A DNA stretch of 64,000 nucleotides from Aquificaceae bacterium (lineage in GTDB: Bacteria; Aquificota; Aquificia; Aquificales; Aquificaceae), in assembly GCA_027079305.1 (NCBI GenBank), contig JALWVU010000055.1:186001-250000 (forward strand). The letters run 5' to 3'. This document shows, one piece after another, positions 1-7,918 of this stretch. Under the pieces are notes generated by a model. It was not told the origin of the DNA, did no database searches, and saw nothing but the letters and a program-made list of their open reading frames with translations. Numbering within the stretch: the stretch's first letter is position 1; each line of letters starts with the position of its first letter. A program made the position numbers and the translations under genes.

Positions 1-605
1 TTCAGCTCTTCGGGCGGGAGGTCCGTGTGCCAGGCGGTCTCGTCTTTCCCAGAGCAAGCCCTCGAGAGGATAAACCTCCTCATGCTTTCTATGGCTTCCT
101 GGTAGGTCTTTCCGTCGAACCTGTAGAGGATGTGAAGGAACCTTGCGGTGGTCCCCACCTCCAAAAGGGCGCCTTCTATCGGCCCGGGTGAGGCGAGGCC
201 CCCTTCCCGCAGGGATCCTATCAAAAACTCCACCGCCTTTCTGACCTTCGGATTTTCCTCTGCACCGAGCAAGAGGGAAAGCTCCACAGCCCTGTAAGTA
301 GCTCCCGAGTTGGGGACGATCCCGTCCACGGAGAAGCTCCCGTCCTCCCTCTGGAGGGAGAGAACGTAGCCAAGGAGGCACGCCAAGGGAACGGGAACTC
401 CCCTCCTGAACCAGGTCTCAAGGATCCTCAGATCTATCCAGGCCTCCACGGGGATGCGGTATTCGATCAGGAGGTCCCTCCTGCTCAGGCTGACCTCGGG
501 ATCGGGGACATCGGAGCGGTAGAGGTCGTAGAGCATGCTGTAAACTCTCCTCCAGGTGCCCGAACTCTGGGAGATGTGGTACAGGGTGAGGGGGAGAGCT
601 CCCAT
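1..605 (-). CDS. Terpenoid-cyclase/prenyltransferase-like alpha-toroid protein (partial)
   Basis: The minus-strand reading frame is open from an ATG at 605 to the window edge, so the C-terminus is missing and about 200 residues are visible. The protein begins MGALPLTLYHIS and contains a QREDGSF segment, which matches the QxxDGSF/W repeat of squalene cyclases and protein prenyltransferase beta subunits. It is followed by helix-rich segments of the kind seen in alpha/alpha toroids. There is no signal peptide. It is divergent from nadC with only 21 bases between the two starts, and an AT-rich stretch at 610-622 could serve both. The substrate and activity cannot be told from this part; it could equally be a non-catalytic toroid. 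Confidence 0.6.
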   Translation of the reverse strand, partial: MGALPLTLYHISQSSGTWRRVYSMLYDLYRSDVPDPEVSLSRRDLLIEYRIPVEAWIDLRILETWFRRGVPVPLACLLGYVLSLQREDGSFSVDGIVPNSGATYRAVELSLLLGAEENPKVRKAVEFLIGSLREGGLASPGPIEGALLEVGTTARFLHILYRFDGKTYQEAIESMRRFILSRACSGKDETAWHTDLPPEEL

Positions 606-626
606 GGGTTATAGTATTTTATCCCC

Positions 627-1451
627 ATGAACAGGCTCTTCGTCCGATCCCAGCTCCAGCGTTTTCTGGAGGAGGACCTCGGGACGGGAGATCTAACTAC
701 GGAGCTGATAGTCTCGGAAGAGACCGCTCGGGCGGTGGTGAGGGCGAAAGAGAGGGGGATACTCGCGGGTCTCCCCTTCGTCCAGGAGCTATTTCTGATG
801 CTGGGGGGTGTATACGTGAAGCCCCTCGTGAGCGAGGGCTCCGAGTTCAGGGAAGGCGATACCATACTCGAGCTCGAGGGAAGGGCTGAGATAATCCTGA
901 GCGGGGAGAGGGTAGCTCTGAACATCCTCCAGAGCCTCTCGGGGATAGCGACCAGGACGAGGGAGTTCGTGAAGGCGCTCGAGGGGACAGGGATAAGGAT
1001 CCTGGACACGAGGAAGACCACTCCAGGATACAGGTTCTTCGAGAAGTACGCGGTTAGAGTTGGAGGGGGCTCAAACCACAGGTTCGCCCTCTACGACATG
1101 GTGCTGATCAAAGACAACCACAAGAGGGTGGCGGGAGGTCTCGAGCCTGCGGTCAGGCGCGTGAGGGAGAGAGTCAGCCCCGCCTACAGGATCGAGGTGG
1201 AGGTGGAAAATCTCGAGGAGCTCGAAAAGGCCCTTGAGCTCGGTGTGGACATGGTGATGCTCGACAACTTCTCCCCCGAGGAGGTAAGGGAGGCGGTAAA
1301 GGTGGTCAGGGGAAGGGCTGAGGTGGAGGTCTCTGGCGGTATCACGCTCGAGAACATCGGGGACTATGCTATAGAGGGGGTGGACTACATCTCCTCTGGG
1401 TCCATCATCTACTGCGCTTCCTGGATCGATCTCTCTTTGAAGGTTCTTTGA
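627..1451 (+). CDS. nadC: Nicotinate-nucleotide pyrophosphorylase (quinolinate phosphoribosyltransferase)
   Basis: NadC converts quinolinate and PRPP into nicotinate mononucleotide, CO2 and PPi in de novo NAD synthesis in the cytosol. The 274-residue length fits the family. The signature RKTTPG lies at residues 129-134, followed by the KYAVRVGGGSNHR block at about 140-152 and KDNH at 162-165; the C-terminal barrel carries MLDNF and VSGGI phosphate-binding segments. The ATG at 627 is preceded by an AT-rich box but no Shine-Dalgarno sequence. The last 47 bases overlap the convergent FtsL-like gene. No other nad gene is nearby, so it appears to be a single-gene unit. Confidence 0.96.
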   Translation: MNRLFVRSQLQRFLEEDLGTGDLTTELIVSEETARAVVRAKERGILAGLPFVQELFLMLGGVYVKPLVSEGSEFREGDTILELEGRAEIILSGERVALNILQSLSGIATRTREFVKALEGTGIRILDTRKTTPGYRFFEKYAVRVGGGSNHRFALYDMVLIKDNHKRVAGGLEPAVRRVRERVSPAYRIEVEVENLEELEKALELGVDMVMLDNFSPEEVREAVKVVRGRAEVEVSGGITLENIGDYAIEGVDYISSGSIIYCASWIDLSLKVL

Positions 1452-1698
1452 AGAGGATGAGGGCGAACTCCTCCCAGTTGAAGGGCTTGAAGCCACGCCG
1501 AAGGGCGTATCTCTCGAGCTCCCTTATGTTTAGCATCCTCTCTATCTCCGCGCGCAGGCGCAGGTTCTCCTCCTTCAGGCTCTTGTAGGTGCTGAGCTTC
1601 TCCGAGTGCTCTTTTAAAACCTTTATTGAGTAGGCGGAGTAGATCATGTTGGCGAGGAATATCAGAACTCCCAGACCTACCGCAAGAAAAGGGTTCAT
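1405..1698 (-). CDS. FtsL-like septal membrane protein
   Basis: This 97-residue protein has a short cytoplasmic N-terminus, one membrane helix at about residues 3-24 and then a charged coiled coil (about 28-60), ending in a basic tail. That is the topology of FtsL/DivIC septal proteins, which bridge the inner membrane and bind partners through the coiled coil. It follows rsmH directly, with a 4-base overlap at 1695-1698, and ftsL follows rsmH (mraW) in the division and cell-wall clusters of many bacteria. FtsL sequences are poorly conserved, so the call rests on topology, size and position. Its 3' end overlaps nadC on the other strand. Confidence 0.72.
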   Translation of the reverse strand: MNPFLAVGLGVLIFLANMIYSAYSIKVLKEHSEKLSTYKSLKEENLRLRAEIERMLNIRELERYALRRGFKPFNWEEFALILFKEPSKRDRSRKRSR

Positions 1699-2564
1699 AT
1701 CCTCTCCCCTGCTCTTAATTTAGCACTTCTGCTGGCGGGGTTCATCTCTATCTCCTCCTCGGAGGGGGTGAGGGGCTTTTTGGTCAATACTTTGAAGGTA
1801 TCCGAGTGCTCTTTGAAGAATCTCTTCACTATCCTGTCCTCGAGGGAGTGGAAGCTGATTACCACTAGCCTGCCCCCTGGGTTCAGGAGGTCGGGGATCT
1901 TCTCGAGGGCAGTTCTGAGGCTTTCGAGCTCCCTGTTCACCTCTATCCTTATGGCCTGGAAGGTCCTGGTTGCGGGGTGGATCCTCCCGTGCCTGAGGGG
2001 AGGGGGGTAAACTGAGAGCACTATCTGGGCCAGCTCCTTCGTGGTCTCTATGGGCTTTTTCTTTCTCCTCCGGACTATGGCCCTCGCTATCTTCCTGCTG
2101 AACCTCTCCTCCCCGTATTCTCTTAAAATTCTCTCCAGCTCCCTCTCGGGATACTCGTTCACTACTTTATAGGCGGTCAGCCTCTGCTCCCTGTCCATCC
2201 TCATGTCCAGGGGTGCCTCCACCTGAAAGGAGAAGCCCCTCTCGCTTTTGAGCTGGAGCATGGAGACTCCGAGGTCGAAGAGGAGCCCGTCCACCCTGTC
2301 CACACCTTCCGCCCTCAGAACCTCGTCTAAGTATGCGAAGTCCGCCTTGTATATAGAGAACCTCCCCTCGAACTCCTTCAGGTTCTCTTTGGCCAGCTCT
2401 ATAGCCTCCTCGTCCCTGTCTATACCTATCAGGAAGGCTTCGGGGTTCCTCTCAAGGATCCTCCTGGCGTGTCCGCCGAGGCCGAGGGTGCAGTCCAGGT
2501 AGAGCTTCCCTCCGTTTCCTAAAAGTATCTCCGTGGACTCTTCGAGGAGAACGGGGGTGTGCAT
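1695..2564 (-). CDS. rsmH: 16S rRNA (cytosine1402-N4)-methyltransferase RsmH
   Basis: RsmH (MraW) methylates N4 of C1402 in the decoding region of 16S rRNA using S-adenosylmethionine. The 289-residue protein begins [10 protein letters not shown] and has the SAM-binding DCTLGLGGH motif at about residues 24-32, an acidic IGIDRDEEA motif, the [11 protein letters not shown] block and a C-terminal [16 protein letters not shown] segment, all hallmarks of MraW. It is the first gene of a two-gene unit with the FtsL-like gene, a fragment of the usual mra/dcw cluster; no other division genes are adjacent. The start is divergent from ribH across a 64-base spacer. Confidence 0.97.
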   Translation of the reverse strand: MHTPVLLEESTEILLGNGGKLYLDCTLGLGGHARRILERNPEAFLIGIDRDEEAIELAKENLKEFEGRFSIYKADFAYLDEVLRAEGVDRVDGLLFDLGVSMLQLKSERGFSFQVEAPLDMRMDREQRLTAYKVVNEYPERELERILREYGEERFSRKIARAIVRRRKKKPIETTKELAQIVLSVYPPPLRHGRIHPATRTFQAIRIEVNRELESLRTALEKIPDLLNPGGRLVVISFHSLEDRIVKRFFKEHSDTFKVLTKKPLTPSEEEIEMNPASRSAKLRAGERI

Positions 2565-2613
2565 CGGATCAATCGTTAATATACATCCTGCAGGCTTCAG
2601 AGACCACGTGGAT

Positions 2614-2619
2614 TATAAT
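2614..2619 (+). promoter_or_regulatory. TATAAT -10 box before ribH
   Basis: A perfect TATAAT lies nine bases before the ribH ATG at 2629, with no Shine-Dalgarno sequence between them. Transcription would start about seven bases downstream of the box, at or next to the ATG, so the mRNA would be leaderless or nearly so. No convincing -35 was seen. Confidence 0.55.
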
Positions 2620-2628
2620 GGAATTACT

Positions 2629-3093
2629 ATGAAGACTTACGAAGGTGAGCTGAAGGCGGACGGACTCAGGTTTGCCATAGTGGCCTCCAGGTTCAACCAT
2701 ATGCTCGTGGACAGACTCGTGGAGGGCGCTATCGACTGCATAATCAGGCACGGAGGCTCCGAGGATAACATAGAGATAGCGAGGGTTCCCGGCTCTTGGG
2801 AGATACCCGTGGCGGTAAAGAAGTTTCTGGAGCGAGAGGACATAGATGCGGTTATAGCTCTCGGTGTTCTCATAAGGGGGAGCACCCCTCACTTCGATTA
2901 CATAGCATCCGAGGTCTCAAAGGGGATAGCCAATCTTTCAATAGAGACAGGGAAGCCCGTCTCCTTCGGGATAATAACCGCGGACACCCTCGAACAGGCT
3001 GTGGAGAGGGCGGGCACTAAGATGGGCAACAAGGGATGGGAAGCGGCCCTCTCCGCTATAGAGATGGCAAACCTATTTAGGAAGCTCAGCTAA
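2629..3093 (+). CDS. ribH: 6,7-dimethyl-8-ribityllumazine synthase
   Basis: RibH condenses 5-amino-6-ribitylamino-uracil with 3,4-dihydroxy-2-butanone 4-phosphate in riboflavin synthesis, usually as an icosahedral 60-mer. The 154-residue protein has the early ASRFN motif, the [10 protein letters not shown] segment, [15 protein letters not shown] and the NKGWEAA motif near the C-terminus, all typical of the family. An in-frame upstream extension exists, but the family begins near MKTYEGEL, and the TATAAT at 2614-2619 supports the start at 2629. nusB follows after six bases, giving the ribH-nusB pair common in bacteria. Confidence 0.97.
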   Translation: MKTYEGELKADGLRFAIVASRFNHMLVDRLVEGAIDCIIRHGGSEDNIEIARVPGSWEIPVAVKKFLEREDIDAVIALGVLIRGSTPHFDYIASEVSKGIANLSIETGKPVSFGIITADTLEQAVERAGTKMGNKGWEAALSAIEMANLFRKLS

Positions 3094-3099
3094 CCTACC

Positions 3100-3534
3100 A
3101 TGAGGTTCAGGAAGAAGGCTAGGGAGAACGGTCTGCTTATTCTATACAGGTGGGACATAAGGGGGGACTCTATCGACCGAGTCCTAAAGGAGTATCTGGA
3201 GGAGAAGGGGATAAAGAACAAGGATGTGAAGGGATACACGGAGAAGCTCATAGAAACGGTTAAGGAGAGATTGACCGAGATAGACTCCCTCATCTCAGAG
3301 CACTCGGAGGACTGGAGCTTTGACAGGTTGGGATACATAGAGAGGAACGCTCTAAGGCTCGGTGTGGCGGAGCTTCTATATATAGGCCCGCCGGACCCAG
3401 GAAGGGCCTTCAACGATTACATAGATCTCGTCAAGAAGTATGCGGACAGAAAGGCGGCAAGGTTCGTGAACGGTGTTCTATCGAGGATATACAAGGAGCA
3501 CAGGGCTACTTCTTCAGCGAAAAGAGCAGGTTGA
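3100..3534 (+). CDS. nusB: Transcription antitermination factor NusB
   Basis: NusB binds boxA RNA with NusE (S10) and helps RNA polymerase read through rRNA operons. The 144-residue all-helical protein starts MRFRKKARE with the family RKKAREnGLliLY block and has DRLGYIERNALRLGVAELLY and the ADRKAARFVNGVLSRI C-terminal motif. It is co-directional with ribH and six bases downstream. Its 3' end overlaps the convergent DUF2905 gene by 29 bases. Confidence 0.95.
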   Translation: MRFRKKARENGLLILYRWDIRGDSIDRVLKEYLEEKGIKNKDVKGYTEKLIETVKERLTEIDSLISEHSEDWSFDRLGYIERNALRLGVAELLYIGPPDPGRAFNDYIDLVKKYADRKAARFVNGVLSRIYKEHRATSSAKRAG

Positions 3535-3730
3535 GAAGCAAGGTCAGGATAAGGCTGAGTAGCAGGGAAGTGACTATCGGGAAGTAAAAGACGAAGTTGT
3601 CCCTCTTCACGACTATATCCCCGGGGAGCTTTCCAAGGCCCAGAGGTAGTTTTTCAAAGAAAATCAGAAGCAGGCCAAGGACCACCATCAAGATCCCGAA
3701 GAATACCAGGATCTTCCCCATTTCGGACAT
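3506..3730 (-). CDS. DUF2905 family small membrane protein
   Basis: This 74-residue protein has two hydrophobic helices (about residues 5-24 and 47-70) flanking the segment FEKLPLGLGKLPGDIVVKRDNF, which is shortened here in description but matches the LGrLPGDI core of DUF2905. The function of the family is unknown. It sits two bases after the murD stop in the same direction, so it is probably the last gene of the murD transcript. A second ATG three codons in could also be the start. Confidence 0.85.
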   Translation of the reverse strand: MSEMGKILVFFGILMVVLGLLLIFFEKLPLGLGKLPGDIVVKRDNFVFYFPIVTSLLLSLILTLLLNLLFSLKK

Positions 3731-3732
3731 AC

Positions 3733-4980
3733 TTATAGTTTACAACGCTCCCTGATAAGCCTGTTAAAGACCTCCCCCCTCTCCACGTAGCTGGAGAACA
3801 TGTCAAAGGAAGAACATCCTGGAGAGAAGAGGATGTAGTCTCCTGGAACAGCTGAGCGCAGGGCCTCCTCAACCGCTTCCTCTAAAGAGTTCAGTGTTCT
3901 GATATTAGAACCACCGCCGAAGGCGGTCCTCATGGTATCCTTCGTCTCACCTATCAGAAGGGCAAGCTTTACTTTCCCCTCGACGAGATCTCTTAGGGGA
4001 GAGAAGTCCGCGCCCTTGTCCTTTCCGCCTGCTATGAGTATAACGCTCTGGTCTGGGAAGCTCTCTAAGGCGGACTTTAAGGAGTTGGGAGTGGTGGACT
4101 TGGAGTCGTTGTAGATCTCCACACCTCTGAAGTTGGCGACAAGTTCCATCCTGAAGGGAAGCCCTCTAAAACTTCTCAGAGTTTCCCTTATATCCTCCGT
4201 ATGGACTCCAAAGTGCCTTGCCAGAACCGCCGCGGTTATAGCGTTCCTGAGGTTGTGCTCCCCCCTCAGGCTCAGGTCCATGGTCTCGAAGAGCTTCTCA
4301 CCGCGGAAGATGATATCTCCCTCCCTGATTTCCACCTCTTTTTTAAGACTTATCCTCCTCGCTCTTGTGGGAGTGCTGAGCACCTCTTCCTGGTCGAGAA
4401 CCTCCACGAAAAGATTCTCTTCCTTCTGCCTTCTGAATATGTTGTGCTTACTGAACAGATAGTCCTCCATATCCGGATGCCAGTCGAGATGGTCCTGGGA
4501 AAAATTCAGGAAGGCTCCCGCAACAGGTCTGAAGGTGGAGAGTGTCTTTCCCTGAAAGGAGGAGACCTCTACAACTGCGAGAGCCTCAGGGTCCTTCAGG
4601 GCTACTTCCGATAGGGGCGTTCCCGCGTTCCCGGCTTCGTAGACCCGTGGGAACTTCTTTGAGAGCATAAGATAGGTGAGCCTCGTGGTGGTGGACTTCC
4701 CGTCCGTCCCAGTTATGGCTATCGCCCTGCCTTTGAAAAATCTCCAGGCAAGCTCGAGCTCCCCTATCACTTCTATGTCCTTTTTCAGGGCTTCCTTCCA
4801 AAGGGGATGTCTGGGCGGTATTCCCGGAGACAGGACCACAGTGTCTACCGAGTCTAAGAACTCCTCCCACCTGTCTCCTCTGGCGTCGTCTCCTGAGTAG
4901 ACCTCGTAGCCTTTATTCCTGAGAAGCTCTACCGCGGCACGTCCGCTCTTCCCCAATCCCCAGACGAGGTAGGTTTTCAT
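3733..4980 (-). CDS. murD: UDP-N-acetylmuramoyl-L-alanine--D-glutamate ligase
   Basis: MurD adds D-glutamate to UDP-MurNAc-L-Ala in the cytosolic stage of peptidoglycan synthesis. The 415-residue protein has the N-terminal Rossmann-like UDP-binding domain with GLGKSG (8-13), the Mur ligase P-loop ITGTDGKSTT (89-98), the HNLRNAITAA block and the YNDSKSTTPNS segment of the central domain, then a Rossmann C-terminal domain. Its ATG overlaps the stop of the upstream Doc toxin gene in an ATGA, implying translational coupling. No other mur gene is adjacent, so it stands outside a normal dcw cluster. Confidence 0.97.
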   Translation of the reverse strand: MKTYLVWGLGKSGRAAVELLRNKGYEVYSGDDARGDRWEEFLDSVDTVVLSPGIPPRHPLWKEALKKDIEVIGELELAWRFFKGRAIAITGTDGKSTTTRLTYLMLSKKFPRVYEAGNAGTPLSEVALKDPEALAVVEVSSFQGKTLSTFRPVAGAFLNFSQDHLDWHPDMEDYLFSKHNIFRRQKEENLFVEVLDQEEVLSTPTRARRISLKKEVEIREGDIIFRGEKLFETMDLSLRGEHNLRNAITAAVLARHFGVHTEDIRETLRSFRGLPFRMELVANFRGVEIYNDSKSTTPNSLKSALESFPDQSVILIAGGKDKGADFSPLRDLVEGKVKLALLIGETKDTMRTAFGGGSNIRTLNSLEEAVEEALRSAVPGDYILFSPGCSSFDMFSSYVERGEVFNRLIRERCKL

Positions 4981-5408
4981 GCTCTTACATGAGCGACGGA
5001 TGGTATAGTGCTAACGCATAAGTTGTCAGTAGCAAACAAAAAATTTTTAAGCAAACTCCCAACTTCCTCCCGCCCGAGGGAACCTTCAGCGAATCCCACC
5101 GCAATATCGTAGAGAACATCATCCGGTATACCTGAAGTATCGTAGCGGTTTATCTCCAGAAAGGTAAGCATGGCTATTACGCCGGTTCTCTTGTTACCGT
5201 CTATGAAAGGATGATTTCTGATTATAGCCTCGCAAAGCACAACAGCCTTGGTAATATCGTCTTTATAAAGCTCCTGTCCTTCAAAAGAAGCTTTGGGTTT
5301 GTTCACAGCACTTTCCAGCAGATCGTAGCTCCGGATACCAGTTAAACACTCCTCCCCCAAAATACTGGCCCATATGTAGAGGATGTCAGCAAGGTTAAGG
5401 TATTTCAT
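4977..5408 (-). CDS. doc: Doc-type Fic-fold toxin
   Basis: Doc toxins are Fic-fold enzymes that phosphorylate EF-Tu and stop translation until neutralised. The 143-residue protein carries the catalytic signature H-P-F-I-D-G-N-K-R-T at residues 66-75 with every key position intact, and starts with the family-typical MKYLNLADILYIWA. It overlaps the upstream small ORF by four bases (ATGA) and overlaps the downstream murD start in the same way, so toxin, putative antitoxin and an essential cell-wall gene are on one translationally coupled message. The C-terminal tail after about residue 125 shows no recognisable motif. Confidence 0.88.
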   Translation of the reverse strand: MKYLNLADILYIWASILGEECLTGIRSYDLLESAVNKPKASFEGQELYKDDITKAVVLCEAIIRNHPFIDGNKRTGVIAMLTFLEINRYDTSGIPDDVLYDIAVGFAEGSLGREEVGSLLKNFLFATDNLCVSTIPSVAHVRA

Positions 5409-5572
5409 TTCAATCTTTCTAAAAGCTCCCTTCTCTGAGCTACGAGCTTTTTAACCTTTTTGCGTAGATCTTTCACCACCAAGTTGTATTTTATAAGGGC
5501 CTTGGAAAGGTCAATTCCTGTGCGGGATCGTCTTACTATGCTATCAAGTAGAAAATCTTCTTTTACCTTCAT
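5405..5572 (-). CDS. Small basic ORF, putative antitoxin of Doc
   Basis: This 55-residue, lysine/arginine-rich protein (starting MKVKEDFLLD) immediately precedes doc and overlaps it by four bases, the arrangement expected for an antitoxin. It does not show the recognisable Phd/YefM fold; the second half looks like an amphipathic or coiled-coil helix. A longer in-frame extension would run through tRNA-Cys, so the ATG at 5572, 15 bases after the tRNA CCA end, is the sensible start. The antitoxin role is inferred from position only. Confidence 0.6.
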   Translation of the reverse strand: MKVKEDFLLDSIVRRSRTGIDLSKALIKYNLVVKDLRKKVKKLVAQRRELLERLK

Positions 5573-5587
5573 AGCGATCCATTTAAA

Positions 5588-5662
5588 TGGAGGCGACGGG
5601 CGGATTCGAACCGCCGTAGAAGGGATTTGCAGTCCCTCGCCTAACCGCTCGGCCACGTCGCC
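5588..5662 (-). tRNA. tRNA-Cys (GCA)
   Basis: The minus strand folds as a cloverleaf: acceptor GGCGACG pairs with CGTCGCC, the D-arm is GCC...GGC, the anticodon stem AGGGA/TCCCT encloses a loop with anticodon GCA, and the T-arm GGCGG-TTCGAAT-CCGCC is intact. A discriminator T and CCA are encoded at the 3' end. It lies 15 bases upstream of the antitoxin-like ORF in the same direction, so it may be the first element of the tRNA-antitoxin-doc-murD transcript. Confidence 0.96.
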
Positions 5663-5669
5663 TACTTTA

Positions 5670-5700
5670 TAAATTTAAACACACCTCTCGGCTGGTGTGC
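5670..5700 (-). terminator. Possible intrinsic terminator after the hydrolase gene
   Basis: On the minus strand a CACACC...GGTGTG stem (5694-5699 with 5680-5685, eight-base loop) is followed directly by a T/A-rich run (TTTAAATTTATAAAG). It sits just after the stop of the hydrolase gene at 5718 and just before tRNA-Cys. The same AT-rich run could hold the -10 element of the tRNA. Confidence 0.5.
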
Positions 5701-5717
5701 AATCGTCCACAAACCTA

Positions 5718-6602
5718 TCACTCAACTCCCAGCTTCTCTCTTATAAACCTCGCCGCCCTCACTATAGCGTCCTTGGCTGCGAGATCGTCCGCAAACTTCC
5801 TTCTGTTGCCGTTCCTGAAGTCGAAGCCCCTTCCAACGCCCGGGTAAACCACTATGTAAGCCTCCCTTCCCTTACTCTTCAGATAGTCTATGGCCATGAG
5901 AGCGGGTCTGAGCCTCTGATACTGCTCGTCCCTTCCCACGAAGAACATAACGGGAACCTTGACCTTCTCTATGTCCTCGTGATACCTGTAGACCTGCATA
6001 GGTTCGGGCCTGTTGGGGTCCTGGAGGTGGGGATAATACCCGACCCAGCAGGCTATGTCCTTCACCTGCCTATTCTTGGCCACGAGAAGCCTGAGAGAGT
6101 AGAAACCTCCCCTCGTGAGACCGTAAACGCAGACCTTCTTGGGGTGTATGTCCTCCCTCGAGAGGGCGTAATCCAGAACCACGTTCGCATCGTCCTCAAC
6201 CACCGGATCGTGGTAGATGGGGAATCTCTCTATGAACCTACCCGTATAAAGGTCGGGAGCAACAACCACAAAGCCCCTCGCTGCGAGCCTCTTGGCGTGA
6301 AGCTGGAAGAGGTCGTCGAGCCCTCTCCTCCCGTGGAGAAATAGAACTCCCGGAAATTTCCCCTTCTTCTCGGGCCTTGCCACCATCACGGGTATCTCCA
6401 CGTCCCCGTTGTTCACCGTGACCCACTCCACTTCAACCTTGTAGTTTCTGGGTGGCTCTATGTAGCCCTCCTTCCACCATCTCTCGTCCCACCACCAGGC
6501 TTTTTCACCCCTCTCATCCAGCTTCTTGATCAAGTTTTCTATGAACTCGTCCGCGTGGGAAAGGGAGAAAAGAACTGTCAATAAGACTACCAAGAGTCTC
6601 AT
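5718..6602 (-). CDS. Dienelactone-hydrolase-family protein with altered catalytic residues
   Basis: The 294-residue protein has a signal peptide (hydrophobic residues 2-15) and an alpha/beta-hydrolase fold of the dienelactone hydrolase family: LFLHGRRG (88-95), VVAPDLYTGR, the nucleophile elbow VYGLTRGG (159-166), VMFFVGRDEQ with the acid Asp at about 225, and VVYPGVGRGFDF near 251-262. In active relatives the elbow is GxCxGG or GxSxGG and the last motif is PGxGHGF. Here the nucleophile position is Thr163 and the His position is Arg258, so the usual triad is incomplete. It is probably an exported binding or scaffold protein, or an enzyme with altered chemistry. A good AAGGAGG site precedes the ATG. 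Confidence 0.85.
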   Translation of the reverse strand: MRLLVVLLTVLFSLSHADEFIENLIKKLDERGEKAWWWDERWWKEGYIEPPRNYKVEVEWVTVNNGDVEIPVMVARPEKKGKFPGVLFLHGRRGLDDLFQLHAKRLAARGFVVVAPDLYTGRFIERFPIYHDPVVEDDANVVLDYALSREDIHPKKVCVYGLTRGGFYSLRLLVAKNRQVKDIACWVGYYPHLQDPNRPEPMQVYRYHEDIEKVKVPVMFFVGRDEQYQRLRPALMAIDYLKSKGREAYIVVYPGVGRGFDFRNGNRRKFADDLAAKDAIVRAARFIREKLGVE

Positions 6603-6674
6603 GGCTTACCCTCCTTGTGTTTTCTCCTCATGTTATGTTTAAATCTTTAACGTTCTTATTCTCTTGCAAGTATA

Positions 6675-7061
6675 TTATTTCTTCCTCTTTTTCTTACCTT
6701 CGGAGAACTTTTTAATTAAAAAAGCTGTCGATAGGCCGGTTAAAAAGCCAACAAGTCCTCCGGCTGCGACGAGCCCCAGCAAGCTACCTGGGATGAGGCC
6801 CGAGAGATTGGAAACGAGTTTTCCGCTTTCAACATCTTTTAAAATTTCCTTCAGGTCTTCTATCGTGAAGTCTTCACCCTCTTCCGCTTCCTCAACCAGT
6901 GTTTTCAGCCTTTCTAAAGCTTCTAAAGCCTGCCCTCTCGGTTCATTCTTACCATTCTCCCATCTGTTGACGGTTGTGTATCCAACACCTAAGAGTTTGG
7001 CAAACTCTTCTTGCGTCAGCCCCAGCTTCTTTCTGAGTTCTTTTATTTCTTTTCCCGTCAT
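6675..7061 (-). CDS. Membrane-anchored XRE-family DNA-binding regulator
   Basis: Residues 3-55 of this 128-residue protein are a classical helix-turn-helix of the XRE/Cro type (IKELRKKLGLTQEEFAKLLGV, then the recognition helix TTVNRWENGK). A charged linker (55-85) leads into a glycine-rich hydrophobic segment at about 88-116 that looks like a membrane helix or hairpin, then a poly-lysine tail. A repressor tethered to the membrane could couple membrane state to transcription. It is the last of six same-strand genes rich in membrane proteins, 27 bases after DUF445. Confidence 0.85.
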   Translation of the reverse strand: MTGKEIKELRKKLGLTQEEFAKLLGVGYTTVNRWENGKNEPRGQALEALERLKTLVEEAEEGEDFTIEDLKEILKDVESGKLVSNLSGLIPGSLLGLVAAGGLVGFLTGLSTAFLIKKFSEGKKKRKK

Positions 7062-7088
7062 GTTTTAGAGTATATACCATACGATTTA

Positions 7089-7883
7089 TCAGGCCATAAT
7101 CAGCTGGAAAGCACCGAGCAGTAGACCTACGACAAATCCCAAGACAGTTCCGTTTACCCTTATCCACTGAAGTTCATCCCAAGAAGCTTTCTTGACAGCG
7201 GAGATGAATTCTTCATCCGAGATACTGTCTATCCTGTTTTTTATAAGTTCAAGAAGGTAGGAGTGCTTTTCTGCTATGAGCTTTATGAGATACTTTTTCA
7301 TAAGCTGATCCGCTTTTTCCTTTAACTTTTCTTCGCTCCTCAGTCTCGTAAAAGCTTCTTCAATCCACTCATCAAGCTTATTCTCCATCACAGAAGTGAG
7401 TGTTTCCTCTATAGCCTCCATTATCGCTTTGATCAGCGGGCTTGGAATTATGGTCGTAGAAGGCATTAATTTAGCAAGGATATCTCCATAATCTCCTTTT
7501 CGCCTCCTCATCACCTGAAGAATTAGGTCCTTTATTTTGGCCTTCACCTCAGGCGTGTCTATCTGATCTATCACAAACTCAAAGTTTATCTTCTCTATCT
7601 CCCTGGCTATGTATTCCTTATTGAGCAAAAACTCTCCCACAAACTCGGTAACCTTCTCCGAAAGTTCTCCCCGCTTTCTTCTTAGCAGATCCGTGTGTGG
7701 TCCCAGCTTCCTGAAAAGCCCATAAACCGCATAGGCGTCCGCTATTGCACCAACCGCCGCAGCCTCAAAGGCGGTCTTTAAAACGAGGAGCCAGCTGAGA
7801 TGAGGATATGCATGGTAAAAGTATGCGGTGAGGACAAAGAGGACCAGAACCGTAAGGAGTAGGAAATTAACTTTCTTTTCCAT
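7089..7883 (-). CDS. DUF445 family membrane protein
   Basis: The 264-residue protein has two N-terminal hydrophobic segments with the DUF445 hallmark EAAAVGAIADAYAVYGLFR (about 39-57), a long charged helical middle with phage-tail-like and coiled-coil character (KVTEFVGEFLLNKEYI), and the C-terminal LQWIRVNGTVLGFVVGLLLGAFQ membrane anchor typical of the family (B. subtilis YheB). The molecular function is unknown. It is separated from the upstream 282-aa gene by 35 bases and from the XRE gene by 27 bases. No clear Shine-Dalgarno sequence is visible. Confidence 0.88.
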   Translation of the reverse strand: MEKKVNFLLLTVLVLFVLTAYFYHAYPHLSWLLVLKTAFEAAAVGAIADAYAVYGLFRKLGPHTDLLRRKRGELSEKVTEFVGEFLLNKEYIAREIEKINFEFVIDQIDTPEVKAKIKDLILQVMRRRKGDYGDILAKLMPSTTIIPSPLIKAIMEAIEETLTSVMENKLDEWIEEAFTRLRSEEKLKEKADQLMKKYLIKLIAEKHSYLLELIKNRIDSISDEEFISAVKKASWDELQWIRVNGTVLGFVVGLLLGAFQLIMA

Positions 7884-7918
7884 AGCAATTCAGGTTGTGT
7901 ATTTGTTATTAGTGTTAC

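Noticed and set aside
2533-2628. An N-terminal extension of ribH
   Set aside because: It would cross the divergent promoter region with rsmH; family members start at MKTYE-like sequence and TATAAT lies at 2614-2619.
5573-5656. An N-terminal extension of the antitoxin-like ORF
   Set aside because: It would run through tRNA-Cys; the ATG after the tRNA is the only sensible start.
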